A program made the translations under genes and the position numbers. A stretch of DNA of 64,000 nt from Chloroflexota bacterium (GTDB lineage: Bacteria; Chloroflexota; Anaerolineae; Anaerolineales; Anaerolineaceae): positions 226,823 through 290,822 of the forward strand of contig SLTK01000007.1 in assembly GCA_004347695.1 (NCBI GenBank), given 5' to 3'. A model generated the notes under the pieces. It ran no database searches, was not told the origin of the DNA, and saw nothing but the letters and a program-made list of their open reading frames with translations. Of this stretch, positions 23,866 through 32,364 are shown one piece after another. Numbering within the stretch: the first letter of the stretch is position 1; each line of letters opens with the position of its first letter.

Positions 23866-24024
23866 ATGCCCGACCCTCTGGATCCGAAACCAGAAACAAG
23901 CCCTTCATCCCCTCAAATTCCACCGCGGCCAATTCCACCAACGAGGCCAGAACCGGATCGTACCATCCAAGAGGGTAGTTTGCCTGATAGGGATAAAGGA
24001 GGCCCATTCATAATAAAGAAATAA
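23866..24024 (+). CDS. short proline-rich protein, paralogue 1
   Basis: A 52-aa frame behind AAGGAG (7-8 nt spacing). It starts MPDPLDPKPETSPSSPQIPP, continues with RPIPPTRPEPD and ends GPFIIKK. It has no hydrophobic segment, so it is probably a soluble, disordered cytoplasmic protein. The next gene encodes a clear paralogue: both share DPKPET, SSP-x-IP-x-RP-x-PPT-x-P-x-PD and a P-x-IIK tail. Conservation at protein level between two adjacent copies indicates that they are translated. Function unknown. Confidence 0.6.
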   Translation: MPDPLDPKPETSPSSPQIPPRPIPPTRPEPDRTIQEGSLPDRDKGGPFIIKK

Positions 24025-24095
24025 TAAGCATGCGTAAATGATGATACCGATTGAATGAAATCTCCTAATTATCAATTTGTAGAAGGAGGATCTAT

Positions 24096-24269
24096 ATGCT
24101 TGAAGAACCTGACCCAAAACCTGAAACAAAGCCAGACTCACAATCATCGTCGCCAAAAATCCCGAAAAGGCCGGTTCCCCCAACAAACCCAGTGCCAGAT
24201 TCTAGCGCACAAAAGAGTCTTAATCCGAACGATGAAGAAAGAAGGCCATTGATAATCAAAGGGAATTAA
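24096..24269 (+). CDS. short proline-rich protein, paralogue 2
   Basis: A 57-aa frame behind AAGGAGG (6-7 nt spacing), starting MLEEPDPKPETKPDSQSSSP and continuing KIPKRPVPPTNPVPD, with a charged linker (NPNDEERR) and the tail PLIIKGN. It is paralogous to the protein at 23866-24024, 71 nt upstream. Highly charged and proline-rich, no membrane segment or cysteine. The conserved first third and the hydrophobic IIK end could be partner-binding sites. Function unknown. Confidence 0.6.
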   Translation: MLEEPDPKPETKPDSQSSSPKIPKRPVPPTNPVPDSSAQKSLNPNDEERRPLIIKGN

Positions 24270-24280
24270 TTGGTCATTTC

Positions 24281-24412
24281 TTACCCACCCAATCCGGTAA
24301 TGAGGTCTCTCACATCGTCATTTACTTGCTTGCTATAGATCCCGACTGTAATTTCCTTATTGCTGTGCATCAGGATCTGGCTAGCCGCTTTTAGCAATGC
24401 AATGGTTTTCGC
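24281..24412 (-). pseudogene. tyrosine recombinase C-terminal fragment
   Basis: On the minus strand 43 codons read AKTIALLKAASQILMHSNKE then ITVGIYSKQVNDDVRDLI, ending TAA at 24281. The HSN-x-E-I-T-x-x-x-Y-S pattern matches the H-S-x-x-x-T-x-x-x-Y end of phage-type integrases with the catalytic Tyr, lacking the usual Gly before His. No start and no upstream catalytic domain remain, so it is a scrap. Confidence 0.45.
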
Positions 24413-24540
24413 CCGCCTTGGCTGCAAACAGCAAAGCTGTGCCTCTATTTGTAAGGCGACTGGTGTTAAGCATTGGCTCGGGTGACTTAATCAATCAATT
24501 CAAAGCGAAAAATGTGATACACCTCATCCGTCCAAAATCC

Positions 24541-24720
24541 ATTAAGAAGGCGCGTTTGCTTTCTCCCAGCCCTTCGACAGGCTCAGGGCACGGCTCGCCC
24601 CCAAATGTTGATTTTGCTAGGCGGCTCCCACTCGCTACGTTCGCTCGCAGAGCGCCCTGCGGGTGGGGATGCCAAAACCGCCATCGCGAGCCGCCTCTAC
24701 CGCAAGCCCCTACTGCATTG
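24541..24720. repeat. dispersed repeat remnants
   Basis: Contains CCCTTCGACAGGCTCAGGGC, also present in altered form at 44286-44320, and TCGCTCGCAGAGCGCCCTGCGGG, related to the hairpin repeat at 18061-18120. No gene seen in 24413-24810. Confidence 0.45.
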
Positions 24721-24740
24721 GACGCCCTTCGTGCAACATA

Positions 24741-24769
24741 TTGAAATCCATCTTTTCCCTCTCTATAAT
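24741..24769 (+). promoter_or_regulatory. sigma70-type promoter
   Basis: TTGAAA at 24741-24746, 17-nt spacer, TATAAT at 24764-24769, 42 nt upstream of the ATG at 24811. Confidence 0.75.
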
Positions 24770-24810
24770 GGATTTAAGACCGCTAATCGGGTGGAAGGGA
24801 GGATGGGGTC

Positions 24811-25095
24811 ATGCCGTACGTTTTAACTCAATTTTCAGTGAAAAATTTTAGCCAGTGGAAAGTCGTTTTCGATGAGTTTGTCCCAATCCGCAGGCATTAC
24901 AGCTCAAAGGGCGCTCGCGCGTTTTGTGTCTCGAATAATCCAGAATCGGTTGTGGTCCTTACCGAATTCGAAGACCTGGAACGGGCGATCGAGATGTACG
25001 CGTCGAAGGATTTCAAAGACGCCATCCAACGGGCCGGGGTGATCGGTGCTCCAGTGGTTACCTTATTGAAAGAGGTCGACCGGCTTTCTGCCTAA
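24811..25095 (+). CDS. small dimeric alpha/beta-barrel-like protein
   Basis: A 94-aa protein with the pattern of ferredoxin-like ABM/Dabb or cyclase-type small proteins: an opening strand YVLTQFSVKNFSQWKVVFDEF, a central VVVLTEFEDLERAIEMYAS and a late strand PVVTLLKEVDRL. These usually dimerise; substrate unknown. Start ATG behind GGAGG, with a consensus promoter at 24741-24769. Monocistronic. Confidence 0.65.
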   Translation: MPYVLTQFSVKNFSQWKVVFDEFVPIRRHYSSKGARAFCVSNNPESVVVLTEFEDLERAIEMYASKDFKDAIQRAGVIGAPVVTLLKEVDRLSA

Positions 25096-25306
25096 CAGGC
25101 AGAACAGTACAGAGGGCACCTCACCCACTTTTTGGCTGGTTTTATGCAATCCCACAGGCTGCCAGAGCGCGAAAATTATATTAAGGGTAATTCCGCATAA
25201 TGTAATTGTGAAGTAAAGCACTATAATTATTTGTATCCACTTTGCATCTGTCCCCATAAATAGAGGTATCGCAGCCACATTTCAGTATTCTATTCGGAGG
25301 GGTTTT

Positions 25307-26626
25307 ATGATTAATATTTCATTCTTGCGCAAGCTTTTTATTGCGCTGATCGTTGTGGCTTTAGCCGGCTGGCCTACAACGCAAGCAGCCGCGCAAACCG
25401 AACCATTCGAGATCACCGTCAATTCCACCGATGATTTGGATGATATTCAGCGCGGGGATGGAATCTGCACAGCTTCAATTATGTTCACGAAATGTATGCT
25501 CAGAGCGGCTGTAAGTGAAGCGGTCGCGTACAATGGCGAGAGTGATCTGGTATACATTCACCTGCCTGCTGGAGTGTACAAATTGTTAATCCCCGGGGAG
25601 GATGAAAATTCTAATGCTACCGGTGATTTAGATATCTCCAACCCTCACAAAGATATCTTATTGGAAGGTACCGACCCGCTTCATCCACCGGTGATCGATG
25701 GGAATCATCTTGACCGGATTTTTGGGATTGACGGGAGTCAACACGTCGAATTGCGGTATCTTGTTATCCGGAACGGACAAATCAACAATTTGAATGACTA
25801 TAACCGGATGGGAGGGGGGATTTTAAACAGCGCCAATCTGGATTTGAACACTGTACTGATTGAAAACAATACAGTGACCTGCAGCCCCCAATCCGGAAGC
25901 TGCGCCGGAGCTGTAGGCGGGGGTATTAACAACCTTGGTACCCTGAGAATATTTAATTCCACCATCCGTGGAAATTATGCTTATCGCGGAGGAGGAATAT
26001 TTATTGGAGGATCTGCTACAGGTACCGAGCTCATTAATTCGACCGTTTTTGATAATGGCGCTTCCTCGGTCGGGGCAATCAATTCTTTTGCGCCGCTCAC
26101 GATGCTGAATTCGACCATCAGTGGGAACACGGATACCAATTCAACAGGCGGGGTGTTTATGAATGACGCATTGCTGATGATGGCTAATGTTACCCTGGCG
26201 ATGAATACCACAGGCTCGGGAACTGCCAGTAATCTTGTTGTCAAAGTTCCGCCGATCATTCGCAACAGCATTATCGCCTACCCGGCCACCGGGAAGCCGA
26301 ATTGCAGTCTGCTTTCAGGCACTGTTACACCGCAGGGTGTGAATCTTTCCAGTGACGCTTCGTGTGGGTTAAACTCTGGCGTGGATAAAATAAACCAGGA
26401 CCCAAAATTAACTTCGCTCATGGATTGGGGTGGGCCGACCTGGACCCACGGGTTATTAAGTGGCAGTCCAGCAATCAACGCCGGCGATCCATTGGGCTGC
26501 AAAGATTTCAACAATTATCTTTTAACCAACGATCAACGCGGGGTCTTTCGTACTCTGGCCGGCTGCGATATTGGCGCCTTCGAAGGAGTGATTTACGCCA
26601 CCTTCCAGCCATTGATCATGCGCTAA
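25307..26626 (+). CDS. secreted CSLREA / choice-of-anchor Q beta-helix protein
   Basis: A 439-aa exported protein. Signal peptide to about residue 30 (IVVALAGWPTTQAAAQ). Then the CSLREA-type domain: ITVNSTDDLDDIQRGDGICT with KCMLRAAVSEAVAYNG replacing the usual C-S-L-R-E-A. The middle is a right-handed beta helix with many GGGI and NSTI turns (for instance GGGILNSANLDLNTVLIENN). The end, GSPAINAGDPLGC with DQRGVFRTLAGCDIGAFEG, is the choice-of-anchor Q surface-anchoring domain. Probably a cell-surface adhesin or polysaccharide-binding protein. GGAGG lies before the ATG; a strong terminator follows. Confidence 0.82.
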   Translation: MINISFLRKLFIALIVVALAGWPTTQAAAQTEPFEITVNSTDDLDDIQRGDGICTASIMFTKCMLRAAVSEAVAYNGESDLVYIHLPAGVYKLLIPGEDENSNATGDLDISNPHKDILLEGTDPLHPPVIDGNHLDRIFGIDGSQHVELRYLVIRNGQINNLNDYNRMGGGILNSANLDLNTVLIENNTVTCSPQSGSCAGAVGGGINNLGTLRIFNSTIRGNYAYRGGGIFIGGSATGTELINSTVFDNGASSVGAINSFAPLTMLNSTISGNTDTNSTGGVFMNDALLMMANVTLAMNTTGSGTASNLVVKVPPIIRNSIIAYPATGKPNCSLLSGTVTPQGVNLSSDASCGLNSGVDKINQDPKLTSLMDWGGPTWTHGLLSGSPAINAGDPLGCKDFNNYLLTNDQRGVFRTLAGCDIGAFEGVIYATFQPLIMR

Positions 26627-26637
26627 AGATTAAAACC

Positions 26638-26660
26638 GAAACCGGCCTAACGCCGGTTTC
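26638..26660. terminator. bidirectional terminator
   Basis: GAAACCGGC pairs with GCCGGTTTC around CTAAC, flanked by A-rich and T-rich sequence. Serves the surface protein (+) and the CoA-transferase pair (-). Confidence 0.85.
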
Positions 26661-26680
26661 AGGTTTAATTGACCTCTGTT

Positions 26681-27439
26681 TTATTTCAAATGGATTCCCT
26701 GCGGGTCGAGCTCCTCGTGCAGGATGCGCAACTCCTCGGCAGTGGGTGGTTCAGTGATGCGAATCGTACCGTGGGAGCGCAGCGCCCAACCGGTATTTTC
26801 GCGCGCCTGGTCAACACTGATGCCCGGATGCAACGCGGTCAACACCAGTTCACCGGTCTCGTCCGGCTCGAGGATGCCAAGGTTGGTTACCACCGCCTGC
26901 GGACCGCCGCCGCGCACGCCCGAAGCTGCGCGTTCAGCGCGCCCGCCCAGGAACCCGGCTGAAGTGCGGAAATCGACTTTCTCCGGGAAGCGCCGTTTTT
27001 GGTGGGGGGTGATGATGTAGCAGCGGTTCGCCCAGGCGGCAATTTCCATCGAGCCGCCGGAGCCGGGCAGGCGGGTCTTGGGGCGCCCGTAATCGCCGAT
27101 GACGGTGGCATTGATGTTGCCAAAGCGGTCGATCTGGGCGCCGCCCAGGAAGCCAACGTCGACATTGCCGCGCTGCAGGTATAAGCTGAAGATATCATAC
27201 ATACTGCAAACTGCATTCGCGCCGGACACCAGTGTCGGGTCGCCGATGGAGAGCGGCAGGCGAGCCGGACGGGCGCCGATCACACCGGCCTCGTAGATCA
27301 TTACCAGGCCCGGCGCATGGGTGCGGCGCGCCAGGTTGCAGGCTAAATTCGGCAGGCCAACGCCGACAAAAACGGTGTCCCCGTCGCGCAGCAGGCGGGC
27401 CGCATTGACGGTCATTAATTCGGCAGCAGTGAAGGTCAT
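26681..27439 (-). CDS. family I CoA-transferase, subunit B
   Basis: About 252 aa. Start taken at ATG 27439 (GGAG 9 nt upstream) rather than 27454, leaving 1 nt after the A subunit. The sequence follows beta subunits of family I CoA-transferases: ARLLRDGDTVFVGVGLPNLAC, VMIYEAGVIGARP (position of the catalytic Glu loop, E-x-G), GAQIDRFGNINATVIGDYGRPKTRLPGSGG and VVTNLGILEPDETGELVLTALHPG, quoted in parts. Closest in look to glutaconate CoA-transferase B / IpdB-like proteins. Acts as a heteromer with the A subunit; exact acyl-CoA not determinable. Confidence 0.85.
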   Translation of the reverse strand: MTFTAAELMTVNAARLLRDGDTVFVGVGLPNLACNLARRTHAPGLVMIYEAGVIGARPARLPLSIGDPTLVSGANAVCSMYDIFSLYLQRGNVDVGFLGGAQIDRFGNINATVIGDYGRPKTRLPGSGGSMEIAAWANRCYIITPHQKRRFPEKVDFRTSAGFLGGRAERAASGVRGGGPQAVVTNLGILEPDETGELVLTALHPGISVDQARENTGWALRSHGTIRITEPPTAEELRILHEELDPQGIHLK

Positions 27440-27440
27440 A

Positions 27441-28343
27441 TCAATATGCTCCATAATTGACCGGCGTGCTCATCAGCGGCGCCACTTTCAACCGGTCATG
27501 GGTTTCTGCGCCCAGTTTTTCCCAATACGCAGCCCGGTCCTTGACGCCAAAGACCCACTCGTCCAGCCAGGCTTGAACTGCCTCGCGCGACTCGGTTACC
27601 TTGTCCCAGTCCAGGTAGAAGGCGTTGTCGCGGTCATAATAGCCCTGAGTGTACGAGGGATGGGCGCAATAAGGCACGTGGCAGACGGCGTCCACGATAA
27701 ATTCGGGGATCAGGGTGCGGTTGGGGTCGGAGCGGATGATTTCCTCATCGACAATTTCTTCAGCAGTGAGGATGACATGTTTGGCAGCGAAAGCGGCTTC
27801 TTTTTGTTCGCCGATGATGCCCCAGATGTGCGCATTGCCGGCTGCGTCGGCGCGCTGCACATGAACGATGGCGACCTCCGGGTTCAGGGCCGGCACGGTG
27901 ACCACTTCCTGCCCGGAATACGGGTCGATTACCCGGCGGTATTGCGGGTTGCTGCGTTCCAGATCGCCGGCAGCGGTTGGCTTCATCGGGAAGAAAGGCA
28001 GTCCGCTGGCGCCAGCCTGAAGCCGCGAAATCATGCCGTAGTGCGAATACTCCTCCCATTCCAGCCGCCCGGCTTCCAATTCTTCGCGGATGATGCGCAG
28101 CGAGCCGACGCCGGGGTTGCCGATATACGAGAAAATGACTTTTTTAGCGCAGCCGGCCGCCACCATTTGATCGTAGATCAGGTCCGGTGTGGCGCGCGCC
28201 AGGACAAGGTTTTTGCGTCCCTGGCGAATAATCTCATGCCCGGCGGCGAATGGAATCAAGTGCGTAAAACCGGCAGCATAAACCGTGTCGCCATCCTGGA
28301 CAAACTGGTTAATGGCTTCAGAGAGGGAACATAGTTTGGTCAT
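27441..28343 (-). CDS. family I CoA-transferase, subunit A
   Basis: About 300 aa from ATG 28343; the frame extends upstream to 28436 without a ribosome site. Features of the alpha subunit are present: LSEAINQFVQDGDTVYAAGF, the turn IGNPGVGSLRIIREEL, SHYGMISRLQAGASGLPFFP and VAIVHVQRADAAGNAHIWG. This architecture fits glutaconate CoA-transferase A / IpdA-like proteins, used for CoA transfer to dicarboxylic or ring-cleavage products. The two subunits and the following P5C dehydrogenase suggest catabolism of amino acids or related acids. Confidence 0.85.
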   Translation of the reverse strand: MTKLCSLSEAINQFVQDGDTVYAAGFTHLIPFAAGHEIIRQGRKNLVLARATPDLIYDQMVAAGCAKKVIFSYIGNPGVGSLRIIREELEAGRLEWEEYSHYGMISRLQAGASGLPFFPMKPTAAGDLERSNPQYRRVIDPYSGQEVVTVPALNPEVAIVHVQRADAAGNAHIWGIIGEQKEAAFAAKHVILTAEEIVDEEIIRSDPNRTLIPEFIVDAVCHVPYCAHPSYTQGYYDRDNAFYLDWDKVTESREAVQAWLDEWVFGVKDRAAYWEKLGAETHDRLKVAPLMSTPVNYGAY

Positions 28344-28402
28344 AAGGGTGATTTTTTCTAGAAAAAATTCGGATGGGGTGGATTTTTGGACAGGGTAAGG
28401 GG

Positions 28403-28672
28403 TTAACGGTCTTCTTCTTGTTCTTCCTCTTCCCACCTCGGCCGCGGCTGATTGCGTTTGTTGCCCTTTTTCAGAATGCGGAAGCGGCCACTCGGCTCAG
28501 GCGGCGGTTTTGGGAAGCGAAAGTACAGGAATGCTCCCAATGCGAGAGCCAACAGCCCCCATAGCAGCATTCCTTCACTTTTGTCCACGCCGGCTTTAAC
28601 GGCGAAGACAAACAGCATCAGGATGATGAGCCCAACCAGCATGAAAAATGTGCCAACCCGATAGAGCTTCAT
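28403..28672 (-). CDS. small two-helix membrane protein
   Basis: About 89 aa from ATG 28672 (MKLYRVGTFF). Two TM helices (FMLVGLIILMLFVFAVKAG; LLWGLLALALGAFLYFRF) are followed by a basic linker and a very acidic end (WEEEEQEEDR). The upstream start at 28714 lies in the terminator hairpin and is unlikely. Weak ribosome site. Located between the dehydrogenase and the CoA-transferase; unknown function. Confidence 0.55.
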   Translation of the reverse strand: MKLYRVGTFFMLVGLIILMLFVFAVKAGVDKSEGMLLWGLLALALGAFLYFRFPKPPPEPSGRFRILKKGNKRNQPRPRWEEEEQEEDR

Positions 28673-28683
28673 AGGAAGAAGAG

Positions 28684-28707
28684 ATTGGGCAGCCTGCGGG
28701 CTGCCCA
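28684..28707 (-). terminator. hairpin after the P5C dehydrogenase gene
   Basis: TTGGGCAGCC pairs with GGCTGCCCAA around a 4-nt loop. On the minus strand it is followed by TCTCTTCTTCC, a pyrimidine-rich but not pure U tract. Confidence 0.65.
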
Positions 28708-28723
28708 ATGCCACTTTTTCAGA

Positions 28724-30310
28724 TCAGGCGCGGCGCACGAGGGTGTGAATCTGCTCGTGCATGTACAACTGAACGTAATGCGGGCCGCCGGAGTTCTTGC
28801 CGCTGGAACCGGAGCCCTTCCAACCACCAAACGGCTGGAAACCAGGCCAGGCGCCGGTGGTGGCGCCCTGCGGGCGGTTGGCGTACGTTACGCCAGCCTG
28901 AATATTATCGAAGAACCAGTCAGTCTCTTCCGGCGCGCCGTAGAACCCGGCTGTCAGGCCGTATTCGACGTTGTTGGCGCGCACCATGGCCTCATCCAGG
29001 TTCTTGACTCTGGCGATGGTGGTGATGGGCACGAACATCTCCTGCTGCCAGAGTTTGTGCTCGGCGGGCAGGTCAACGGCAATGGTCGGGGTGCAGAAGT
29101 AACCCTTGCTGTACTGGCCGTCCAGGAGCACCTTGCCGCCGGTCAGGATGCGGCTGTTCTGGTGCAAGTCCTCGGAGAACTGCTGGTAATCGCGGTATGA
29201 ACCTTTGTTGACTACCGGGCCAAGGTAAACCTGGCGATCGGTCGGGTCGCCGATGGCGAGTTTATTGGTTAATTCAACGATGCGTCCGACCAACTGGTCA
29301 TATACCGGCTCTTCGATGAAAACGCGCGAGCAGGCCGAACATTTTTGCCCTTGCAGGCCAAAGGCCGAACGGACAATGCCCACGGCGGCATCTTCCAGGT
29401 TAGCATGGCGGCTGACAATGGCCGGATTCTTGCCGCCTAATTCCAGGACAGTCGGGCGTACCCAACGGCCGCTGCCAAAGTCGCGGTAGATCTTCATGCC
29501 GACGTCGTATGAACCGGTAAAGGTGATGCCGTCCACCTGCGGGCTTTCGATGATGGCCTGGCCTAACGTGCTGCCCGGGCCGGTAACGAAGTTATACACA
29601 CCGTCGGGGATGCCCGCATCACGCAGGCATTCAGCGATCAGGCGCGAGGTCCATGGAGTGTCCGTGGCTGGTTTGAAAACGACGGTATTGCCGGCCACCA
29701 GTGCAGCGCCCAGCGGGCCGCCGGTCAATGCGGCGGGGAAATTGAACGGGCTGATGACCACCCACACGCCGTATGGGCGCAGCACCGAGACATTGGAGGA
29801 TTCGAACCCGGTCAAAGGGTCTCGGCCTAATTCAATGGCAAATCCCTCGTTGGCTTCCATGCGGGAACAGGAATAGCGCAGCAAGTCAGCCGTTTCAGCC
29901 ACATCTCCCAGCGCTTCCATGCGGTTCTTGCCTACTTCCAGCGAAACGGCGACGCCGATCTGGAAGATGCGCTGGTCCATCAGGTCAGCGGCTTTGCGCA
30001 CCAGGGCTACGCGATCCTGCCATTTCATCCTGCTCCACATGGGAAAGGCTTTGCGAGCCGCGGAGAGCGCCTCGTCAGCATGTTTGGCGCCGCCTTTTTG
30101 GAACACACCCAGCAGTTGATCGGTATTGGCCGGGTTGCGGTCTTCAAATTTGTCATCCGCAAACACATCTTTACCGTTGATGATCATGGCGTGTTCCTGG
30201 CCCAGGTTGCTGCGCAGCTTTTCCAGGGCAGCCTCGAAGCTAGCATGCAGTTCTTCGGGCGGATTGAACATGGTGGCGTAGGTAAGCTTAAACGTGCTGT
30301 TTGCAGTCAT
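28724..30310 (-). CDS. L-glutamate gamma-semialdehyde (1-pyrroline-5-carboxylate) dehydrogenase
   Basis: NAD-dependent aldehyde dehydrogenase that oxidises glutamate semialdehyde to glutamate in proline/arginine breakdown. 528 aa, as for RocA/PruA-type enzymes. The catalytic Cys is in FGLQGQKCSACSRV and the general-base Glu in PTVLELGGKNPAIV; the NAD-binding loop is VISPFNFPAALTGGPLGAAL and GITFTGSYDVGMKIYRDFG; the end GPHYVQLYMHEQIHTLVRR fits this subfamily. No proline dehydrogenase neighbour, so it may serve arginine/ornithine or be paired elsewhere. The frame is on the minus strand with a terminator at 28684-28707. Confidence 0.9.
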   Translation of the reverse strand: MTANSTFKLTYATMFNPPEELHASFEAALEKLRSNLGQEHAMIINGKDVFADDKFEDRNPANTDQLLGVFQKGGAKHADEALSAARKAFPMWSRMKWQDRVALVRKAADLMDQRIFQIGVAVSLEVGKNRMEALGDVAETADLLRYSCSRMEANEGFAIELGRDPLTGFESSNVSVLRPYGVWVVISPFNFPAALTGGPLGAALVAGNTVVFKPATDTPWTSRLIAECLRDAGIPDGVYNFVTGPGSTLGQAIIESPQVDGITFTGSYDVGMKIYRDFGSGRWVRPTVLELGGKNPAIVSRHANLEDAAVGIVRSAFGLQGQKCSACSRVFIEEPVYDQLVGRIVELTNKLAIGDPTDRQVYLGPVVNKGSYRDYQQFSEDLHQNSRILTGGKVLLDGQYSKGYFCTPTIAVDLPAEHKLWQQEMFVPITTIARVKNLDEAMVRANNVEYGLTAGFYGAPEETDWFFDNIQAGVTYANRPQGATTGAWPGFQPFGGWKGSGSSGKNSGGPHYVQLYMHEQIHTLVRRA

Positions 30311-30473
30311 ACTTATTTAGCCCTCCTTCACACTTGAACGCAAAGCATCGCAAGGATGGCCTGAACGCTCAGGCATGATTAAGTATAGCCCAGGAAGAAT
30401 TTATCGTCAAAGCAGGGAGATGTGGTTATGGGATTTTGGGTCGAACACACAACTCACGGTGAATAATAAAGGA

Positions 30474-30510
30474 TTGTGGGGTTTGCGCAGCAATGGCGCA
30501 AACCCCACAA
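30474..30510 (-). terminator. strong terminator of the NBR1-Ig lipoprotein
   Basis: TTGTGGGGTTTGCGC (30474-30488) pairs with GCGCAAACCCCACAA (30496-30510), 15 bp. On the minus strand it is followed by TCCTTTATTATT. Confidence 0.88.
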
Positions 30511-30546
30511 TTAATTCGCCTTTCAGACGCCCGGGAAGGATTTCCC

Positions 30547-31215
30547 TTACGGCGTAACCGCTTCGATGCTGACCGGCAGCGTGCACAACGTTGTGCCGTC
30601 CATTAGCAGCTTCCAGGTGGCGGAGTACTTGCCGGCATTGGCGGGAACCGCCATGTCAACGATCAAAGTCAGTTCCTTGCCAGGCTCGACCAGTGTCGAG
30701 ACATCGAAGACGTCCGCTACTTTTTGCATCTTTTGACCGCTGTCATATTTCAGATCCAGCGTGCCGACTTCCCAGTTCTTCAGGCCGGTGTTTTTGACCA
30801 CCCAGACTGCATCGAATTCGTCATTGACGTTGTATTTGGCGCCAGCAGCCGGGGATGAGCTGGACACGCTGCAGCCGAAGTTAGCCGGGGTGGCAGTGAA
30901 AGTCGGCGCCAGGGTGACGGGGATGCGGGTGTTGGTGGCAGTTGGCAGCGGCGTGCTGGTTGCCAGCGGGGTGGCAGTGGCTGCCAGCGTCGGTATCTGG
31001 GTGGCGGTAGCCGTATGGGTTGGCTGGGCGAGAGCGGTGCCAGTCAACTGGGCTGCGATGGTCAGCACTGCCTGGGTGGCTGCGGCATCGATGGTGGACT
31101 GAATCACCAGCGGGTTGGGGGTTGGCGGGATTTGCGGTCCGAATGCATTACACGCACTAAGGATCAGCATCAAGGCAAAGACGGCAGATAGACTTGCAAA
31201 CCTGAATTTTCGCAT
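30547..31215 (-). CDS. lipoprotein with Thr-rich linker and NBR1-Ig-like domain
   Basis: A 222-aa exported lipoprotein. Lipobox LILSAC at residues 18-22 after a basic start; AAGGAG 9 nt before the ATG. Residues of about 30-115 are Thr/Ala/Pro-rich (a flexible stalk), and about 120-222 form a beta-sandwich (AGAKYNVNDEFDAVWVVKNTGLKNW, VDMAVPANAGKYSATWKLLMDG) typical of NBR1-type Ig-like domains, a common extracellular module in Anaerolineae. Ligand unknown. Own terminator downstream. Confidence 0.8.
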   Translation of the reverse strand: MRKFRFASLSAVFALMLILSACNAFGPQIPPTPNPLVIQSTIDAAATQAVLTIAAQLTGTALAQPTHTATATQIPTLAATATPLATSTPLPTATNTRIPVTLAPTFTATPANFGCSVSSSSPAAGAKYNVNDEFDAVWVVKNTGLKNWEVGTLDLKYDSGQKMQKVADVFDVSTLVEPGKELTLIVDMAVPANAGKYSATWKLLMDGTTLCTLPVSIEAVTP

Positions 31216-31363
31216 TTTTGGGGTTCTCCTTTTAGGGGTGTTACCTTAAATGGGTACACCTCCTCTGAATGGACGATTGATGCGGGGTTCAAGTTCCCGA
31301 CATCACCCGCTGCATGTTTCGAATCGTTCAACCGATAAGCAGTGATGAGAACGCAGGGTAGGA

Positions 31364-32332
31364 TTATGCGGCCTGGTCCTGGCTTTTGAAAGACTTAGCA
31401 GCGTCTGTGGTCAGGCATCCCGCCAGATGATCTGCCAGCGTGATAAAGTCAGGCAGCCGCCAGATTGCTCCGCTTTGTAAAGGCCATTCACCGCGCAACA
31501 TCGTTTTCCAGGCTTCCGGGATCGCTTCCAGACCGTAGGCGGCTCCTGCCAGTGCTCCGACAACTGCGCCGGCTGTATCTGCGTCTGCGCCAAGGTTGAT
31601 CACACTGACCAGGGCATCTTCGAAGGTGTCGGTGTTAAGCAGCCCCCACAGGGCGCTCTCGACAGTGTGGCGTACCCAGCCGGTGTTACGCAGTTCTTCG
31701 CGCTTACGACGCGGCGCCAGGCGAATGGTTTGCCTGAGCCCTTCCGGCATCTCGACCAGGGTAAGTGCGTACTGGTAGGCGTCGAGAGGACTCTTGCCAT
31801 TGATCATTTGAGCAATCATGGAATTGATGAATGCGCTGCTGGCAATACATTCTTCATGAGCATGGGTCACCTGGCTTTGCATACGCGACCAGGCGTTTAA
31901 TGCACCTTCGTCATGCCAGCACATCAGCGCCACCGGCCAGGAGCGCATGACCGAACCATTACCGGCGCTGTCAGGATACCTCTTCTGCACCGTAACCGCT
32001 GCGGTTTGCCAGGTTTCTCCGAGCTCGATGCTTTCCAATACGTTGGTTGTGTGAATGCCGACATCCGGCGGCTGTCGCTTGTACCAATCCAGGAACCGGG
32101 CGGTGACATCTTGTGGGTCGAGCATGCGCTGCGCCAGCAAAGATTCGGCCAACGCTAGAGCCATTTCTGTATCGTCGGTGAAGGTGCCGGCAGGCAAGCG
32201 ACCGGCATGCATGTCACGGATTAATTTTGCAGGGGGTGAGGCCAGGCCAAATTCGAGCGGCATCCCAAGGGCATCGCCTACGGCAGCACCAACGGCAACG
32301 CCGCGTAAACGATGGGTGGTTTGCAGGTTCAT
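31364..32332 (-). CDS. ADP-ribosylglycohydrolase family protein
   Basis: Removes ADP-ribose from modified proteins, or acts on related ADP-ribosyl compounds. ATG 32332 has AGGAGG about 10 nt upstream. The family metal motifs are present: GAAVGDALGMPLEF, TFTDDTEMALALAESL (the T-D-D-T/S box), NGSVMRSWPVALM and the late GADADTAGAVVGALAGAAYG (the D-x-D-T box). Length about 322 aa. Last gene of the long minus-strand run from 41186; 32 nt after the glycosyltransferase stop. No DraT partner in the window. Confidence 0.92.
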   Translation of the reverse strand: MNLQTTHRLRGVAVGAAVGDALGMPLEFGLASPPAKLIRDMHAGRLPAGTFTDDTEMALALAESLLAQRMLDPQDVTARFLDWYKRQPPDVGIHTTNVLESIELGETWQTAAVTVQKRYPDSAGNGSVMRSWPVALMCWHDEGALNAWSRMQSQVTHAHEECIASSAFINSMIAQMINGKSPLDAYQYALTLVEMPEGLRQTIRLAPRRKREELRNTGWVRHTVESALWGLLNTDTFEDALVSVINLGADADTAGAVVGALAGAAYGLEAIPEAWKTMLRGEWPLQSGAIWRLPDFITLADHLAGCLTTDAAKSFKSQDQAA

Positions 32333-32364
32333 GGATGCATTTCCTCCTGGAGTCAATCGCAATT

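Noticed and set aside
24397-24744. 115-codon plus-strand frame
   Set aside because: It crosses the integrase scrap and dispersed repeat sequence, with no ribosome site or protein-like pattern.
27321-28334. 337-codon plus-strand frame
   Set aside because: Antisense to the CoA-transferase A subunit, which has family motifs and consistent codon use.
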